From: Aurantibacillus circumpalustris
GTDB taxonomy: Bacteria > Bacteroidota > Bacteroidia > B-17B0 > Aurantibacillaceae
Direction of reading: 5' to 3'
Length of the DNA: 64,000 bases
Assembly (NCBI RefSeq): GCF_029625215.1
Contig: NZ_CP121197.1
Coordinates: 1,488,001 to 1,552,000 of the forward strand
Below are positions 44,344 through 52,992 of the stretch, in pieces. The first letter of the stretch is position 1; each line of letters opens with the position of its first letter. The translations under genes were made by a program, and so were the position numbers. The notes under the pieces are model-generated. The model saw nothing but the letters and a program-made list of their open reading frames with translations, searched no databases and was not told where the DNA came from.

Positions 44344-45393
44344 ATGAAGTTATCGATGTTTAAATTTAATCTGCCAAAAGAACTCTTGGCAGAGCATCCC
44401 GCAAAGAACCGTGAAGATGCACGTATGATGGTTGTTGAGCGTGCGACTGGGAAGATAAGCCATAAGAAATTTAAGGACGTTATCAATTATTTTGATGATG
44501 GGGATGTGTTAATGTTGAACGATACAAAGGTGTTTCCGGCACGTATGTATGGTAACAAAGAAAAAACAGGAGCCAAAATTGAAGTGTTTTTATTGCGAGA
44601 GTTGAACGCAGAGAGCCGCTTGTGGGACGTATTAGTAGATCCTGCCCGTAAAATCCGTATTGGGAATAAGTTATATTTTGGACCAGACGATAGTTTGGTT
44701 GCGGAGGTAATTGACAATACAACTTCACGTGGACGTACATTGAGATTTTTGTATGATGGAAGTTACGAAGAGTTCAGAAAGATTCTCTATGATCTTGGCG
44801 AAACACCATTGCCTAAATACATTAAGCGTGCCGCAGAACCTGAAGATACAGAACGTTACCAAACAGTTTTTGCTAAAAACGAAGGTGCAGTTGCTGCTCC
44901 AACAGCAGGACTACACTTTAGCCGTGAACTTTTAAAGCGCTTAGAAATTAAGGGCGTTCAGTTTGCTCCTTTAACATTACATATTGGTTTGGGAACATTC
45001 AGAACAGTTGAGGTAGAAGATCTTACTAAACATAAAACAGAAAGTGAAGAAGTTTTAATTTCCAGCGATACTTGTAAAATTGTAAATGCAGCAAAGGATA
45101 AAAAGAAACGTGTTTGTGCAGTTGGTACAACTGTAATGCGTGCCATTGAAACCTCTGTTTCTACTACAGGCCATTTAAATCCTTATGTGGGTTGGACAAA
45201 TAAATTTATTTTTCCTCCATACGACTTTAGCATTGCTAATTGCATGATTACCAATTTTCACATGCCGGAAAGTACCTTGTTAATGATGGTAAGTGCATTT
45301 GGCGGATACGATTTAATTACAAAAGCTTACAAAGAAGCTATTAAAGAAAAATACCGTTTCTATTCTTATGGAGATGTGATGCTGATTATTTAA
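44344..45393 (+). CDS. queA: S-adenosylmethionine:tRNA ribosyltransferase-isomerase
   Basis: The 349-residue enzyme adds the ribosyl moiety of AdoMet to preQ1 in tRNA to give epoxyqueuosine, the penultimate queuosine step. Motifs are [20 protein letters not shown] near the N-terminus, [16 protein letters not shown] near residue 58, [11 protein letters not shown] near 152, [14 protein letters not shown] near 182 and [15 protein letters not shown] near 216. The C-terminal [19 protein letters not shown] is diagnostic. No other queuosine gene is nearby. A terminator follows at 45416. Confidence 0.97.
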   Translation: MKLSMFKFNLPKELLAEHPAKNREDARMMVVERATGKISHKKFKDVINYFDDGDVLMLNDTKVFPARMYGNKEKTGAKIEVFLLRELNAESRLWDVLVDPARKIRIGNKLYFGPDDSLVAEVIDNTTSRGRTLRFLYDGSYEEFRKILYDLGETPLPKYIKRAAEPEDTERYQTVFAKNEGAVAAPTAGLHFSRELLKRLEIKGVQFAPLTLHIGLGTFRTVEVEDLTKHKTESEEVLISSDTCKIVNAAKDKKKRVCAVGTTVMRAIETSVSTTGHLNPYVGWTNKFIFPPYDFSIANCMITNFHMPESTLLMMVSAFGGYDLITKAYKEAIKEKYRFYSYGDVMLII

Positions 45394-45415
45394 TTAGTTA
45401 TAAATTCATTAAAAG

Positions 45416-45447
45416 ATCCTTTCTCACTATTGAGAAGGGATTTTTTT
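45416..45447 (+). terminator. Rho-independent terminator after queA
   Basis: ATCCTTTCTCA (45416-45426) pairs with TGAGAAGGGAT (45431-45441), one G-T wobble, followed by a T-run. Confidence 0.88.
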
Positions 45448-45457
45448 ATGTCTGAGA

Positions 45458-46219
45458 TTAATGCTCAACAAATAATTTACGGTACACCATTTTGTTTTTG
45501 TAAACAATGGCAACAAAATAAAAACCATTAACATAATCACGCATATCAACGAGAGAATGATCTGTTCCTTCCTCAGAATAGATTAGCGCACCTTGCGTAT
45601 CAAATAGCTTTAATTCAAAACTCCCTTTTGCCCAGACGTTTAAATAGCCTGAATTTAAAGGGTTTGGAGAGATGGAAACAAAAAACTCTTGTGCGTTTCC
45701 ATTTGTGGGAATGCCTGTTGATTCTTTTAACCAGTTAGTTTCTGCGGTTTTACAAAGTGTTGGTGCCCATGTATTAATATGCCCCTTAGGCGGCGAATTA
45801 TAAAAAGAGGGTGGTTCACCACTGCTTTGCCCTGTCTCGCAATCAGAAATAACCCAACTGGTTTTAAAATAGAAATAATTGTAGTTAAAATTACCGCTAC
45901 TTTTAATTTTTAGTTCGTTCACATACCAATGCCCATGATTAAGAACTTTCGCTCCGCATAAAACAGTCATTAAATAATCACCGCATAAAGTACCACCATC
46001 TTCTATGATTAAAACAGTGGGCGCTTTCAGCGTTAGGTTCTCACTAAAAGTAATGTAATGCCTTATTACTATGGTATCAGGGTTTTCTGGAACTGCGTTA
46101 TTATTCCACGACAAAGCATTTCGCCAATCATCATCGCTTATGGAAATAACTTTTGAAGCAAAGAGATTACTTGTAATAGCAAAGACAATTAAAAACGAAA
46201 GAATTTTTTTCAGTTTCAT
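45458..46219 (-). CDS. Small T9SS-sorted secreted protein
   Basis: The 253-residue protein has signal peptide MKLKKILSFLIVFAITSNLFA. Next comes a G8-like/right-handed beta segment (DDWRNALSWNNNAVPENPDT, IEDGGTLCGDYLMTVLCGAKV, NHGHWYVNELKIKSSGNF) and a type A sorting domain (ISPNPLNSGYLNVWAKGS, VNGFYFVAIVYKN). No catalytic site is seen. Similar short 'WNNNAVP' proteins in Bacteroidota are surface or adhesion cargo. Convergent with queA; monocistronic. Confidence 0.82.
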   Translation of the reverse strand: MKLKKILSFLIVFAITSNLFASKVISISDDDWRNALSWNNNAVPENPDTIVIRHYITFSENLTLKAPTVLIIEDGGTLCGDYLMTVLCGAKVLNHGHWYVNELKIKSSGNFNYNYFYFKTSWVISDCETGQSSGEPPSFYNSPPKGHINTWAPTLCKTAETNWLKESTGIPTNGNAQEFFVSISPNPLNSGYLNVWAKGSFELKLFDTQGALIYSEEGTDHSLVDMRDYVNGFYFVAIVYKNKMVYRKLFVEH

Positions 46220-46374
46220 GTTAAGAAATTATAGTTTAATAATCCAACAAAAAATAACCGAGTTTTTTTGGGAACAAAAGAAAAGGTAACAGGGTTATTT
46301 AATATCCAAGTTACAAATAATAAAGTAAGATAAAAGGCGGTAAACGACTTTTTAACAAATCTAATGAACCAATA

Positions 46375-46701
46375 TTAAGGTTTGGGTATTTCGTCTAGGG
46401 AATAATATACTGGGAGTCCTTTTGAGAGAATGAGATCGCGTTCTTTATTGGCGCCAGGACTTTCAGCAATTAAAAATAAAGCGTCGCAAGCATTTATTAC
46501 AGCTAACGAAATGTCCATAATGCCAGAGTAATTAACGGGTAAGTCTGATTTGGCAATTACAGGAAGTGTCGCATTTACCCCAATAAGCGGAACGTGCCCA
46601 GCCTTAAGTAATAATGCCGCAGTTTTGTTAAGAGCATCAAGATTTTTTTGTCTTTGTTCTGCTGTCGGAGCAGAGTAAGGACCAGCGATTCCAATAATCA
46701 T
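46375..46701 (-). CDS. DUF4406 / nucleoside 2-deoxyribosyltransferase-like protein
   Basis: The 108-residue protein begins MIIGIAGPYSAPTAEQRQKN and has a Rossmann-like pattern with INACDALFLIAESPGANKERDLILSKG. This resembles DUF4406 and nucleoside deoxyribosyltransferase-like proteins (the GPY motif and a SPGA...E element replacing the usual catalytic Glu region). Substrate unknown. Its ATG overlaps the stop of the GNAT gene by 4 bp, so the two are cotranscribed. Confidence 0.75.
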   Translation of the reverse strand: MIIGIAGPYSAPTAEQRQKNLDALNKTAALLLKAGHVPLIGVNATLPVIAKSDLPVNYSGIMDISLAVINACDALFLIAESPGANKERDLILSKGLPVYYSLDEIPKP

Positions 46702-47219
46702 GTTATTTTATGAAAGTTTGAAAAAAATAAAAGCTCTTCTTCATCATCAGGCATTTTTATAATGCCTTCAGATTTGAAGTCAAGTTTTTGAAGTAGGTTT
46801 ATGGAAGCTATATTATCTTGATTGGTAATTGCGACCAACTTTTTAATTCCGAGTTTATTTTTTGCATAACTAATAACAGCTTTACTTGCCTCTAAGGCAT
46901 AAGCTTTTCCAATATATTCTGGTAAAAATGCGAACCCCAAATCAACATCGTCGAAATGATCGCGTTTAATTAAACTGCTCATTCCAATGGGAGTATTTGT
47001 TTCTTTGAGTTCTACTAAATAGGGACCAAAACCAAATTTCTTAAAATGGAGTATAAATGAGTTCATAATATAAAGTCTGGCATCTTCTAAGGTTTTAATA
47101 TTTCTGTCCCCAATATATTTGAGCCAACCTTCGGTGTTAAGTAACTTAAAAATAAATCCTGCATCTTCCTCTGTAAATTGGCGAAGCCGTATACGTTCAG
47201 TTTCGAGTATCGTGTTCAT
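46698..47219 (-). CDS. GNAT family N-acetyltransferase (RimJ/RimL type)
   Basis: The 173-residue acetyltransferase has ETERIRLRQFTEEDAGFIFKL at the N-terminus, GMSSLIKRDHFDDVDLGFAF and GKAYALEASKAVISYAKNKLG with the acetyl-CoA loop. It ends with KLVAITNQDNIASINLLQKL and F-S-EG, typical of the RimL-like subfamily that acetylates N-terminal amino groups. The target is unknown. Divergent from the SWIM-domain gene, with the start codons about 55 bp apart. Confidence 0.88.
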   Translation of the reverse strand: MNTILETERIRLRQFTEEDAGFIFKLLNTEGWLKYIGDRNIKTLEDARLYIMNSFILHFKKFGFGPYLVELKETNTPIGMSSLIKRDHFDDVDLGFAFLPEYIGKAYALEASKAVISYAKNKLGIKKLVAITNQDNIASINLLQKLDFKSEGIIKMPDDEEELLFFSNFHKIT

Positions 47220-47259
47220 GTTTACATACTATTTGTACACCAAATATACAAGAGTTTCT

Positions 47260-47267
47260 TAACTTTG
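47260..47267 (+). promoter_or_regulatory. Bacteroidota -7 promoter box (TAACTTTG) for the SWIM-domain gene
   Basis: TAACTTTG fits TAnnTTTG and ends 6 bp before the GTG at 47274. This makes the upstream ATG at 47178 unlikely as the start and predicts a very short or absent leader. Confidence 0.5.
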
Positions 47268-47273
47268 AGACAA

Positions 47274-48986
47274 GTGCTAACATTTGATATAAAACAATTT
47301 GAGCAGTTTTTTAAAGAAAGAACTTTAAAGAAAGGCTTGCGTCTTTTCGAAAAAGGAGATTTAGAATTTATTGAAAGGTTACCTGTTTTTGAATTTCATT
47401 TTATAGTAAAGTCTGAAAATCTTTATATAAAAAAGAAAGGGGATAAGGTTTTAAGTTACAATTGCTCTTGTTCTGAAGCCAAGTACTGTGAGCATTTGGC
47501 AGCTGCACTATTTTATTTTCAACAGGAAACATTGGGAATTAAAGTCAGAAATAAAACTGAAAAAAGTAAAACGAAGGAAAGCAATCAGAAACAATTAATT
47601 AACTATAACTATATAAGAAAGGTTGAATCGGAGAAACTCGAGGCTTTTATTCGGGAAAATAAAAATCAACTTTCAGTGACACAAATAGCAACTTTTTTAA
47701 CTGACAAGAAAACAATTGGATTTTCAGATGTTTATTCTTTTAGGTTCACAAAACAACTGCGACCTTATTTTTCCAAAAAAAAAATAGATCAAAAAACAAG
47801 CGACAAGTTGCATGCTGAAATAGTTAAACTACAAAATCAATTTGAAAAGGAAATAAAAAAGAAAGAAAGCTTCTTCTATTTGTATCTTGCGCAAATAAAG
47901 GCTCTTATGCCCCTTTTTAATTTAAGATTTTTAGGAGACGAAAAGTTTCTTTTTGAATTATATTCTGACACGCTTAATAAGTTGGATATAATTTATAAAA
48001 AAGGGTTAACATCTGAACAAAAAAAAGATTGGTTTAAAACTACTTTAGCTTCAGTTGAATCAAATAAGGAACTTGAAAGCGAAGCTTTTCTGTTTTTGAT
48101 TCCTCGTTATGTTACAATGACTAAAAGTGAGTCGAATTTGCATTTACTGAATAGTCAATTGAAAAAACGTGTTTTTAAAACCCCTTACTCTCATTCTTTT
48201 GATAAACTTCTAATCGCACGTTTTGAGGTAGCATTGGTAGAATGGAAGTTGTTTAAGATCGCATTTCCATTGCACTATGAGGGAGGCATGGTTGAATTAC
48301 TTATCGCAAAAGCGGAACTTTTATTTTGTAAAAACAATCCAATTAAGGCACTCGCACTCTTGGAGTCCGACTATGAAAATGTAAGAACCATAAACAAAGG
48401 TTATTACAACGACTATTTGAACTACATGCTTGAAAATGCTCAGAAATATGATCTTAAGGGCATAGAAGTAAAGTATTTGCGTGAAGCTTTTATACACCGT
48501 TTGTTTATTTTAGAAAAGGAGCTTGATCGATATTTGGAATTAATTCCCAAGAATGAACGAGCGGAAAAACTGGAAAAGTTAATTGAAGAAATAAAAAGTA
48601 GGTCTAAAGGCTATCATTTCGATAAGGTTTCTATTTTATTATTCCGAGCAAATAAATTAGATGAACTTGTGCGAGAACTATCAAAACAAAACAATAAGTT
48701 TAATCTTATCCATGAAATAGCACTCAAAAAGGAATCGAATCATAGCGCAAGTTTTTTGACTATTTATATGAAGCACCTTGCAGAGACCCTTAGACAAGAT
48801 TCTATTTACGCATACCAGGTAAAAGTATTTAACGAAGCAAAAAAGTTTCTTGATACGCTTCCGAAAGATCAAGTAATTGAATTGATAAAAAAATTATTGG
48901 ATCAAGTCGGAAAAACGGGGCATCTCTATCGCTACATAAATGAAATGTATGAGTACCCATTTCTTAAAGAACATGAAAACTTTTAA
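47274..48986 (+). CDS. SWIM zinc-finger protein
   Basis: The protein of about 570 residues has an N-terminal SWIM motif, YNCSCSEAKYCEHLAAALFYF (CxC-x5-CxH), and a long helical remainder with no recognised enzyme domain. SWIM fingers bind DNA or proteins, often next to SWI2/SNF2 ATPases. No helicase is encoded nearby. The longest frame opens at ATG 47178 but overlaps the GNAT gene and passes through a promoter box; GTG 47274 is preferred (V33 of that frame). The stop codon is inside a strong hairpin. Confidence 0.8.
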   Translation: MLTFDIKQFEQFFKERTLKKGLRLFEKGDLEFIERLPVFEFHFIVKSENLYIKKKGDKVLSYNCSCSEAKYCEHLAAALFYFQQETLGIKVRNKTEKSKTKESNQKQLINYNYIRKVESEKLEAFIRENKNQLSVTQIATFLTDKKTIGFSDVYSFRFTKQLRPYFSKKKIDQKTSDKLHAEIVKLQNQFEKEIKKKESFFYLYLAQIKALMPLFNLRFLGDEKFLFELYSDTLNKLDIIYKKGLTSEQKKDWFKTTLASVESNKELESEAFLFLIPRYVTMTKSESNLHLLNSQLKKRVFKTPYSHSFDKLLIARFEVALVEWKLFKIAFPLHYEGGMVELLIAKAELLFCKNNPIKALALLESDYENVRTINKGYYNDYLNYMLENAQKYDLKGIEVKYLREAFIHRLFILEKELDRYLELIPKNERAEKLEKLIEEIKSRSKGYHFDKVSILLFRANKLDELVRELSKQNNKFNLIHEIALKKESNHSASFLTIYMKHLAETLRQDSIYAYQVKVFNEAKKFLDTLPKDQVIELIKKLLDQVGKTGHLYRYINEMYEYPFLKEHENF

Positions 48987-49040
48987 CCGCGCTTAGACAG
49001 CAGAGGTTGTTTTTTGCGATGCTGTCTAAGTGCGGTTAAT
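48984..49040. repeat. Long hairpin containing the SWIM gene stop codon
   Basis: A 20-nt arm (48984-49003) pairs with 49021-49040 at 19 of 20 positions. The loop is 17 nt. It may act as a terminator or barrier between convergent genes. Confidence 0.75.
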
Positions 49041-49060
49041 CCCGATTTAGTGTTTACATG

Positions 49061-49093
49061 GATTTCGTTCAAAAAAGGAATAAACGAAATCCA
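49061..49093. repeat. Second hairpin of the triple array
   Basis: GGATTTCGTT (49061-49070) is the exact reverse complement of 49084-49093. AGTGTTT and AAACACT beyond the arms extend the stem with a small bulge. Confidence 0.7.
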
Positions 49094-49110
49094 ACAAACA
49101 CTTATATCGT

Positions 49111-49137
49111 AGACAATTGATTTTCCCAATTGTCTAT
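49111..49137. repeat. Third hairpin of the triple array
   Basis: TAGACAATTG (49111-49120) is the exact reverse complement of 49128-49137 with a 7-nt loop. It ends 6 bp before the TPR gene stop on the minus strand. Confidence 0.7.
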
Positions 49138-49143
49138 TCAGGA

Positions 49144-49467
49144 TTAATCCTCAAGCATAAAAATTGCTTCGCCAAATTCATTGATTGCTTTGTTGTTTTT
49201 TTGTTCTTTGGCTTTTTCAAGACCAATAGTGTAAAATCCCAAAGCTTCTTCAATTCTTTTAAGGGAGCCAAGAAGTTGTCCCAGTTGATAATAAGCGGCA
49301 ATGTAATTTTTATCTAAATGAAGAACTTGCTTAAACTGTTTTTCAGCATCACTCATTTTAGCAGGATCATTCAGGTATTCTAAGCCTAAGGCATAATTAA
49401 GAAAAAGATCATCCGGTTCTTTTTCTAGCATACTAATTAAACTGTCAATGCGTCCGGAATTTTTCAC
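49144..49467 (-). CDS. Small TPR protein
   Basis: The 107-residue helical protein contains about two and a half tetratricopeptide repeats (FLNYALGLEYLNDPAKMSDA, YIAAYYQLGQLLGSLKRIEE, FYTIGLEKAKEQ). It has no signal peptide or other domain. It begins 6 bp after pheS on the same strand and is probably translated from the pheS mRNA. A protein-interaction role is expected; the partner is unknown. Confidence 0.85.
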   Translation of the reverse strand: MKNSGRIDSLISMLEKEPDDLFLNYALGLEYLNDPAKMSDAEKQFKQVLHLDKNYIAAYYQLGQLLGSLKRIEEALGFYTIGLEKAKEQKNNKAINEFGEAIFMLED

Positions 49468-49473
49468 AAAAAT

Positions 49474-50502
49474 TTAGGCTGATGTAAATTGTTTTAGAAA
49501 GCGTACATCGTTTTCAAAAAACAAACGCAGATCTTTAATCTCGTATTTCAACATAGCGATGCGTTCAATTCCCATCCCAAATGCAAAACCTTTAAATTTA
49601 TTTTCATCGATTTTGCAATTAATAAGCACTTGTGGATCTACCATACCGCAACCTAATATTTCTACCCAGCCAGTGTATTTACACACATTACAACCTTTGC
49701 CTTTGCAGATGGTACAACTAATATCCATTTCAGCACTGGGTTCTGTGAATGGGAAATAACTCGGACGTAATCTAATTTTAGTATCATTACCAAACATCTC
49801 TTTGGCGAAATATAAAAGTGTTTGCTTTAAATCGGCGAAAGAGACTTTTTCATCAATGTATAAACCTTCAACTTGGTGAAATTGACAATGGGCACGCGCG
49901 CTAATTGCTTCGTTGCGGTAAACGCGTCCTGGTGAAATGGTGCGAATAGGAGGCTTTTGATATTCCATAATATGCACTTGCACACTAGAAGTTTGCGTGC
50001 GCAAAACCATTTCTGGATTTACGTTTACATAAAAAGTATCCTGCATGTCACGTGCTGGATGATTTTCAGGCGTATTTAACGCGGAGAAATTATGCCAATC
50101 GTCTTCAATTTCTTTTCCATCACTTACGGTAAAACCAATGCGTGAAAAAATATCTATGATTTGTTTTTTAACCAAAGTAAGCGGATGACGACTTCCGTTT
50201 TGTAACGTAGGAAAGCCTGGTAAACTCAAATCCGCTGCGTTTGCAGTTGCACCTTCTGCGGATTCAAATTTTTCTTTGAGGTGATTAATTTTATCCTGCG
50301 CTTTTATTTTTAGTTCATTGAGTTTTTGACCCAATTCTTTTTTTATATCTGAAGGAGCACTTTTAAAATCTTCGAATAAAGCACTCACCTCACCTTTTTT
50401 ACTCAACCATTTAATACGGTATTCTTCTACTTGTTCTTTTGTTTGAACAGCAAGTGTTTCCACCTCTTGCATTAAATTGTTTATTTTCTCGTTCATTCCC
50501 AT
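49474..50502 (-). CDS. pheS: Phenylalanine-tRNA ligase alpha subunit
   Basis: The 342-residue class II synthetase alpha subunit starts with a coiled-coil tRNA-binding arm (residues 1-90), then HPLTLVKKQIIDIFSRIGF. Motif 2 is VLRTQTSSVQVHIMEYQ and GRVYRNEAISARAHCQFHQVEG, and motif 3 is GFAFGMGIERIAMLKYEI. CTICKGKGCNVCKYTGW is a cysteine-rich insert also seen in many Bacteroidota PheS. The beta subunit pheT is not adjacent, as is common in this phylum. Confidence 0.97.
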   Translation of the reverse strand: MGMNEKINNLMQEVETLAVQTKEQVEEYRIKWLSKKGEVSALFEDFKSAPSDIKKELGQKLNELKIKAQDKINHLKEKFESAEGATANAADLSLPGFPTLQNGSRHPLTLVKKQIIDIFSRIGFTVSDGKEIEDDWHNFSALNTPENHPARDMQDTFYVNVNPEMVLRTQTSSVQVHIMEYQKPPIRTISPGRVYRNEAISARAHCQFHQVEGLYIDEKVSFADLKQTLLYFAKEMFGNDTKIRLRPSYFPFTEPSAEMDISCTICKGKGCNVCKYTGWVEILGCGMVDPQVLINCKIDENKFKGFAFGMGIERIAMLKYEIKDLRLFFENDVRFLKQFTSA

Positions 50503-50619
50503 AATAAGGAGTCAAAAATACGAAATTTGAGTGATTTTTTTAAGTAAATAACGGTGAGGTTGTATCCCCAGTATAACCTTTAATGGAACGAAAATGAGTG
50601 AAAATAATAAGAAAAAGAT

Positions 50620-52026
50620 CTAAATTCGCTCCAACAAAACCACATTTTCAACATGTGCGGTTTGCGGAAACATATCTACAGCCTGACTTTTAATAATTTT
50701 ATAGTGCTCCTGCATCAATGCTAAATCTCTGGCTTGCGTGCTAGGATTGCAACTTACATAAACTACTTTTTTTGGTAAGGCTTTTAGAATAACATTTACC
50801 ACGTCCACATCCATGCCTGCTCTTGGTGGATCAGAAATAATGACATCGGGTTTTCCATGTGTTTGAACGAAATCTTCATTCAATACATCTTTCATATTTC
50901 CTGCAAAAAACAAGGTATTATGGATGTTATTGGATTTAGAATTTTCAACCGCATCTTTAATGGCATCTTCCACATATTCTATCCCAATAACTTTTTTTGC
51001 ATTTCTAGCTACAAAATTTGCAATAGTGCCTGTACCAGTGTAAAGATCATATACAAGCTCAGAGCCTGTTAATTCTGCAAAGTCGCGCGTGATTTTATAA
51101 AGATTATAAGCTTGTTCTGAATTGGTTTGATAAAATGATTTAGCACTGATTTTAAATTTCAAACCTTCCATTTCTTCGAGAATATGATCTCGACCGTAAT
51201 AGGTTTTAATATCCAGTCCAAAGAAGGTATCGTTTCCTTTGTCGTTGTGGGTGTATTGTAAACAGGTAATTTGTGGAAACTCCGTCTTCATAAAATCGAG
51301 TAGAGCAAAGAGTTCTTTTTCCAACCATTCAAATACCGATACAACTACCATGATTTCGCCCGTACTGGTTGTACGAATCATAAGGGTTCTAAGCAACCCT
51401 GATTTATTGCGAATGTCGAAAAAAGTGAGTTTATGTTTGTGAGCGTAATCTCTAACTTTATTTCGAATACTGTTGCTAGGTTCTTCTTGAAGGTAACACT
51501 TATCAATGGCTAATATTTTGTCAAACATTCCTGGAATATGAAATCCAAGAGCATTTTTGTTTTCGATGATTTCTTCAGAATCCATCTGCTCTTTTGTTAA
51601 CCATTTTTTGTTTGAAAAGGAAAACTCAAGTTTGTTGCGGTAAAAATATTCCTTTTCATTTCCTAAAATTGGTAAAAGGGCTGGAAAATCAAGTTTACCT
51701 ATGCGGGTAAACGCGTCAAACACATATTTTTGTTTAAACTGCAATTGAGTGGCGTAAGAAAGATTTTGCCATTTGCATCCACCACAGGTACCAAAATGCT
51801 CACAAATAGGCTTAACGCGGTGTTCCGAAAGTTTAATCATTTGGTGAACCTTGCCCTCAGCAAAGCTGTTTTTTTTGCGATGCACCATCACATCTACAAC
51901 ATCTCCGGGTACTGCCCCTTCAATAAAAACAACCAACCCATCGTTTTTGGCAATGGCTTTTCCTTCAGTGCTGATGTCCACCACTTCAAGGTTCTCTATA
52001 ACAAAATTCTTTTTAATTTTCGACAT
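50620..52026 (-). CDS. rlmD: 23S rRNA (uracil-5-)-methyltransferase RlmD-type
   Basis: The 468-residue enzyme has an N-terminal TRAM domain (residues 5-60) and Fe-S ligands CEHFGTCGGCKW near residue 80 plus Cys in AIDKCYLQ. The methyltransferase domain contains FYQTNSEQAYNLY, VYDLYTGTGTIANFVA (SAM), IISDPPRAGMD and the catalytic VSCNPSTQARDL. This set matches RlmD/RumA-like enzymes that methylate uridine in 23S rRNA. The exact target (1939 or another) cannot be read from sequence. Divergent from truA with about 200 bp between. Confidence 0.9.
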   Translation of the reverse strand: MSKIKKNFVIENLEVVDISTEGKAIAKNDGLVVFIEGAVPGDVVDVMVHRKKNSFAEGKVHQMIKLSEHRVKPICEHFGTCGGCKWQNLSYATQLQFKQKYVFDAFTRIGKLDFPALLPILGNEKEYFYRNKLEFSFSNKKWLTKEQMDSEEIIENKNALGFHIPGMFDKILAIDKCYLQEEPSNSIRNKVRDYAHKHKLTFFDIRNKSGLLRTLMIRTTSTGEIMVVVSVFEWLEKELFALLDFMKTEFPQITCLQYTHNDKGNDTFFGLDIKTYYGRDHILEEMEGLKFKISAKSFYQTNSEQAYNLYKITRDFAELTGSELVYDLYTGTGTIANFVARNAKKVIGIEYVEDAIKDAVENSKSNNIHNTLFFAGNMKDVLNEDFVQTHGKPDVIISDPPRAGMDVDVVNVILKALPKKVVYVSCNPSTQARDLALMQEHYKIIKSQAVDMFPQTAHVENVVLLERI

Positions 52027-52151
52027 AAATTAGCCCGTAAAAGTAGTGAAAAATTAACGGCAAATCCCCCTTCAAGCCTCTTAAATTGTAAATAACTCTA
52101 ATTATTATTAGTTAGTCCAAAAGACTCACCAATTCAACTAAAACGGTTATG

Positions 52152-52206
52152 CCGATATAATAAAATAGTTGCACCGTTAATTAGACTTCCTATTTTATAT
52201 AATCGG
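52152..52206. repeat. Imperfect inverted repeat upstream of truA
   Basis: CCGATATAATAAAATAG (52152-52168) faces CTATTTTATATAATCGG (52190-52206) with three mismatches. ACCGTT/AACGGT pair additionally. It ends just before the truA promoter box and is a candidate operator or attenuator. Confidence 0.45.
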
Positions 52207-52215
52207 TATAATACC

Positions 52216-52223
52216 TAACTTTG
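52216..52223 (+). promoter_or_regulatory. Bacteroidota -7 promoter box (TAACTTTG) for truA
   Basis: TAACTTTG matches TAnnTTTG and ends only 4 bp before the truA ATG at 52228, so the transcript may start at or next to the start codon (leaderless). Confidence 0.55.
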
Positions 52224-52227
52224 CGCA

Positions 52228-52992
52228 ATGGCCAGATTTTTTTTAACGCTTTCTTATAATGGTTCTGAGTTTAATGGCTGGCAAATCCAGGAAAACGCGG
52301 CAAGTACCGTGGAGCAAGCTTTGGAGGAGAAATTATCGATGCTTTTAAGGGAAAAAATTGATTTGGTTGGCTGCGGCAGAACAGATGCTGGAGTTCATGC
52401 AAAGAACTATGTAGCACATTTCGATAGTCATTGCCCCGATTTAATAGAAAATAAAAACCATTGGATCTATAAGTTTAATACTATTCTTCCGCCTACTATT
52501 GCCATTCAAAACATTCAAAAAGTAAAAGACACGTCTCATGCCAGATTTGAAGCGACCCAACGCGTATATTATTACTATTTGAATCAACATAAAAATCCGT
52601 TTAGAGATAATTTTAGTTGGTATGTTTATGGCGACTTGGATTTTGATTTAATGAACAAAGCAGCGGCAACGCTTTTAGACTATGAAGATTTTACGAGTTT
52701 TAGTAAAGTGAACACACAAAACAAAACAAATAATTGTAAAATTACTAAAGCTGTTTGGCAAAAAAATGGTGAACACGAATGGCGATTTACAATAAGTGCC
52801 GACCGCTTTTTACGGGGCATGGTGCGCGCTATTGTAGGCACCTTAGTAATGGTAGGAAAAAACAAAATTAGCATCAGCGATTTTAAAAAAATAATTGAAG
52901 CAAAAAACAGACAAGTGGCAGGAAACAATGCTCCAGCTAATGCTTTGTTTTTAGTAGGAATCAACTATCCGAAAGAAATTTTTAGTGAGTAA
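52228..52992 (+). CDS. truA: tRNA pseudouridine synthase A
   Basis: The 254-residue enzyme isomerises U38-U40 of tRNA anticodon stems. The catalytic Asp53 lies in GCGRTDAGVHAKNYVAHF. Motifs LSYNGSEFNGWQIQ at the start and FLRGMVRAIVGTLVMVG near residue 191 are typical. Its end overlaps the ABC transporter start by 8 bp, so the two are cotranscribed. trmB follows in the same direction, making a small tRNA-modification and export operon. Confidence 0.97.
   Translation: MARFFLTLSYNGSEFNGWQIQENAASTVEQALEEKLSMLLREKIDLVGCGRTDAGVHAKNYVAHFDSHCPDLIENKNHWIYKFNTILPPTIAIQNIQKVKDTSHARFEATQRVYYYYLNQHKNPFRDNFSWYVYGDLDFDLMNKAAATLLDYEDFTSFSKVNTQNKTNNCKITKAVWQKNGEHEWRFTISADRFLRGMVRAIVGTLVMVGKNKISISDFKKIIEAKNRQVAGNNAPANALFLVGINYPKEIFSE

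Noticed and set aside
48984-49137. CRISPR array
   Set aside because: The three hairpins have different sequences and no constant repeat/spacer periodicity.
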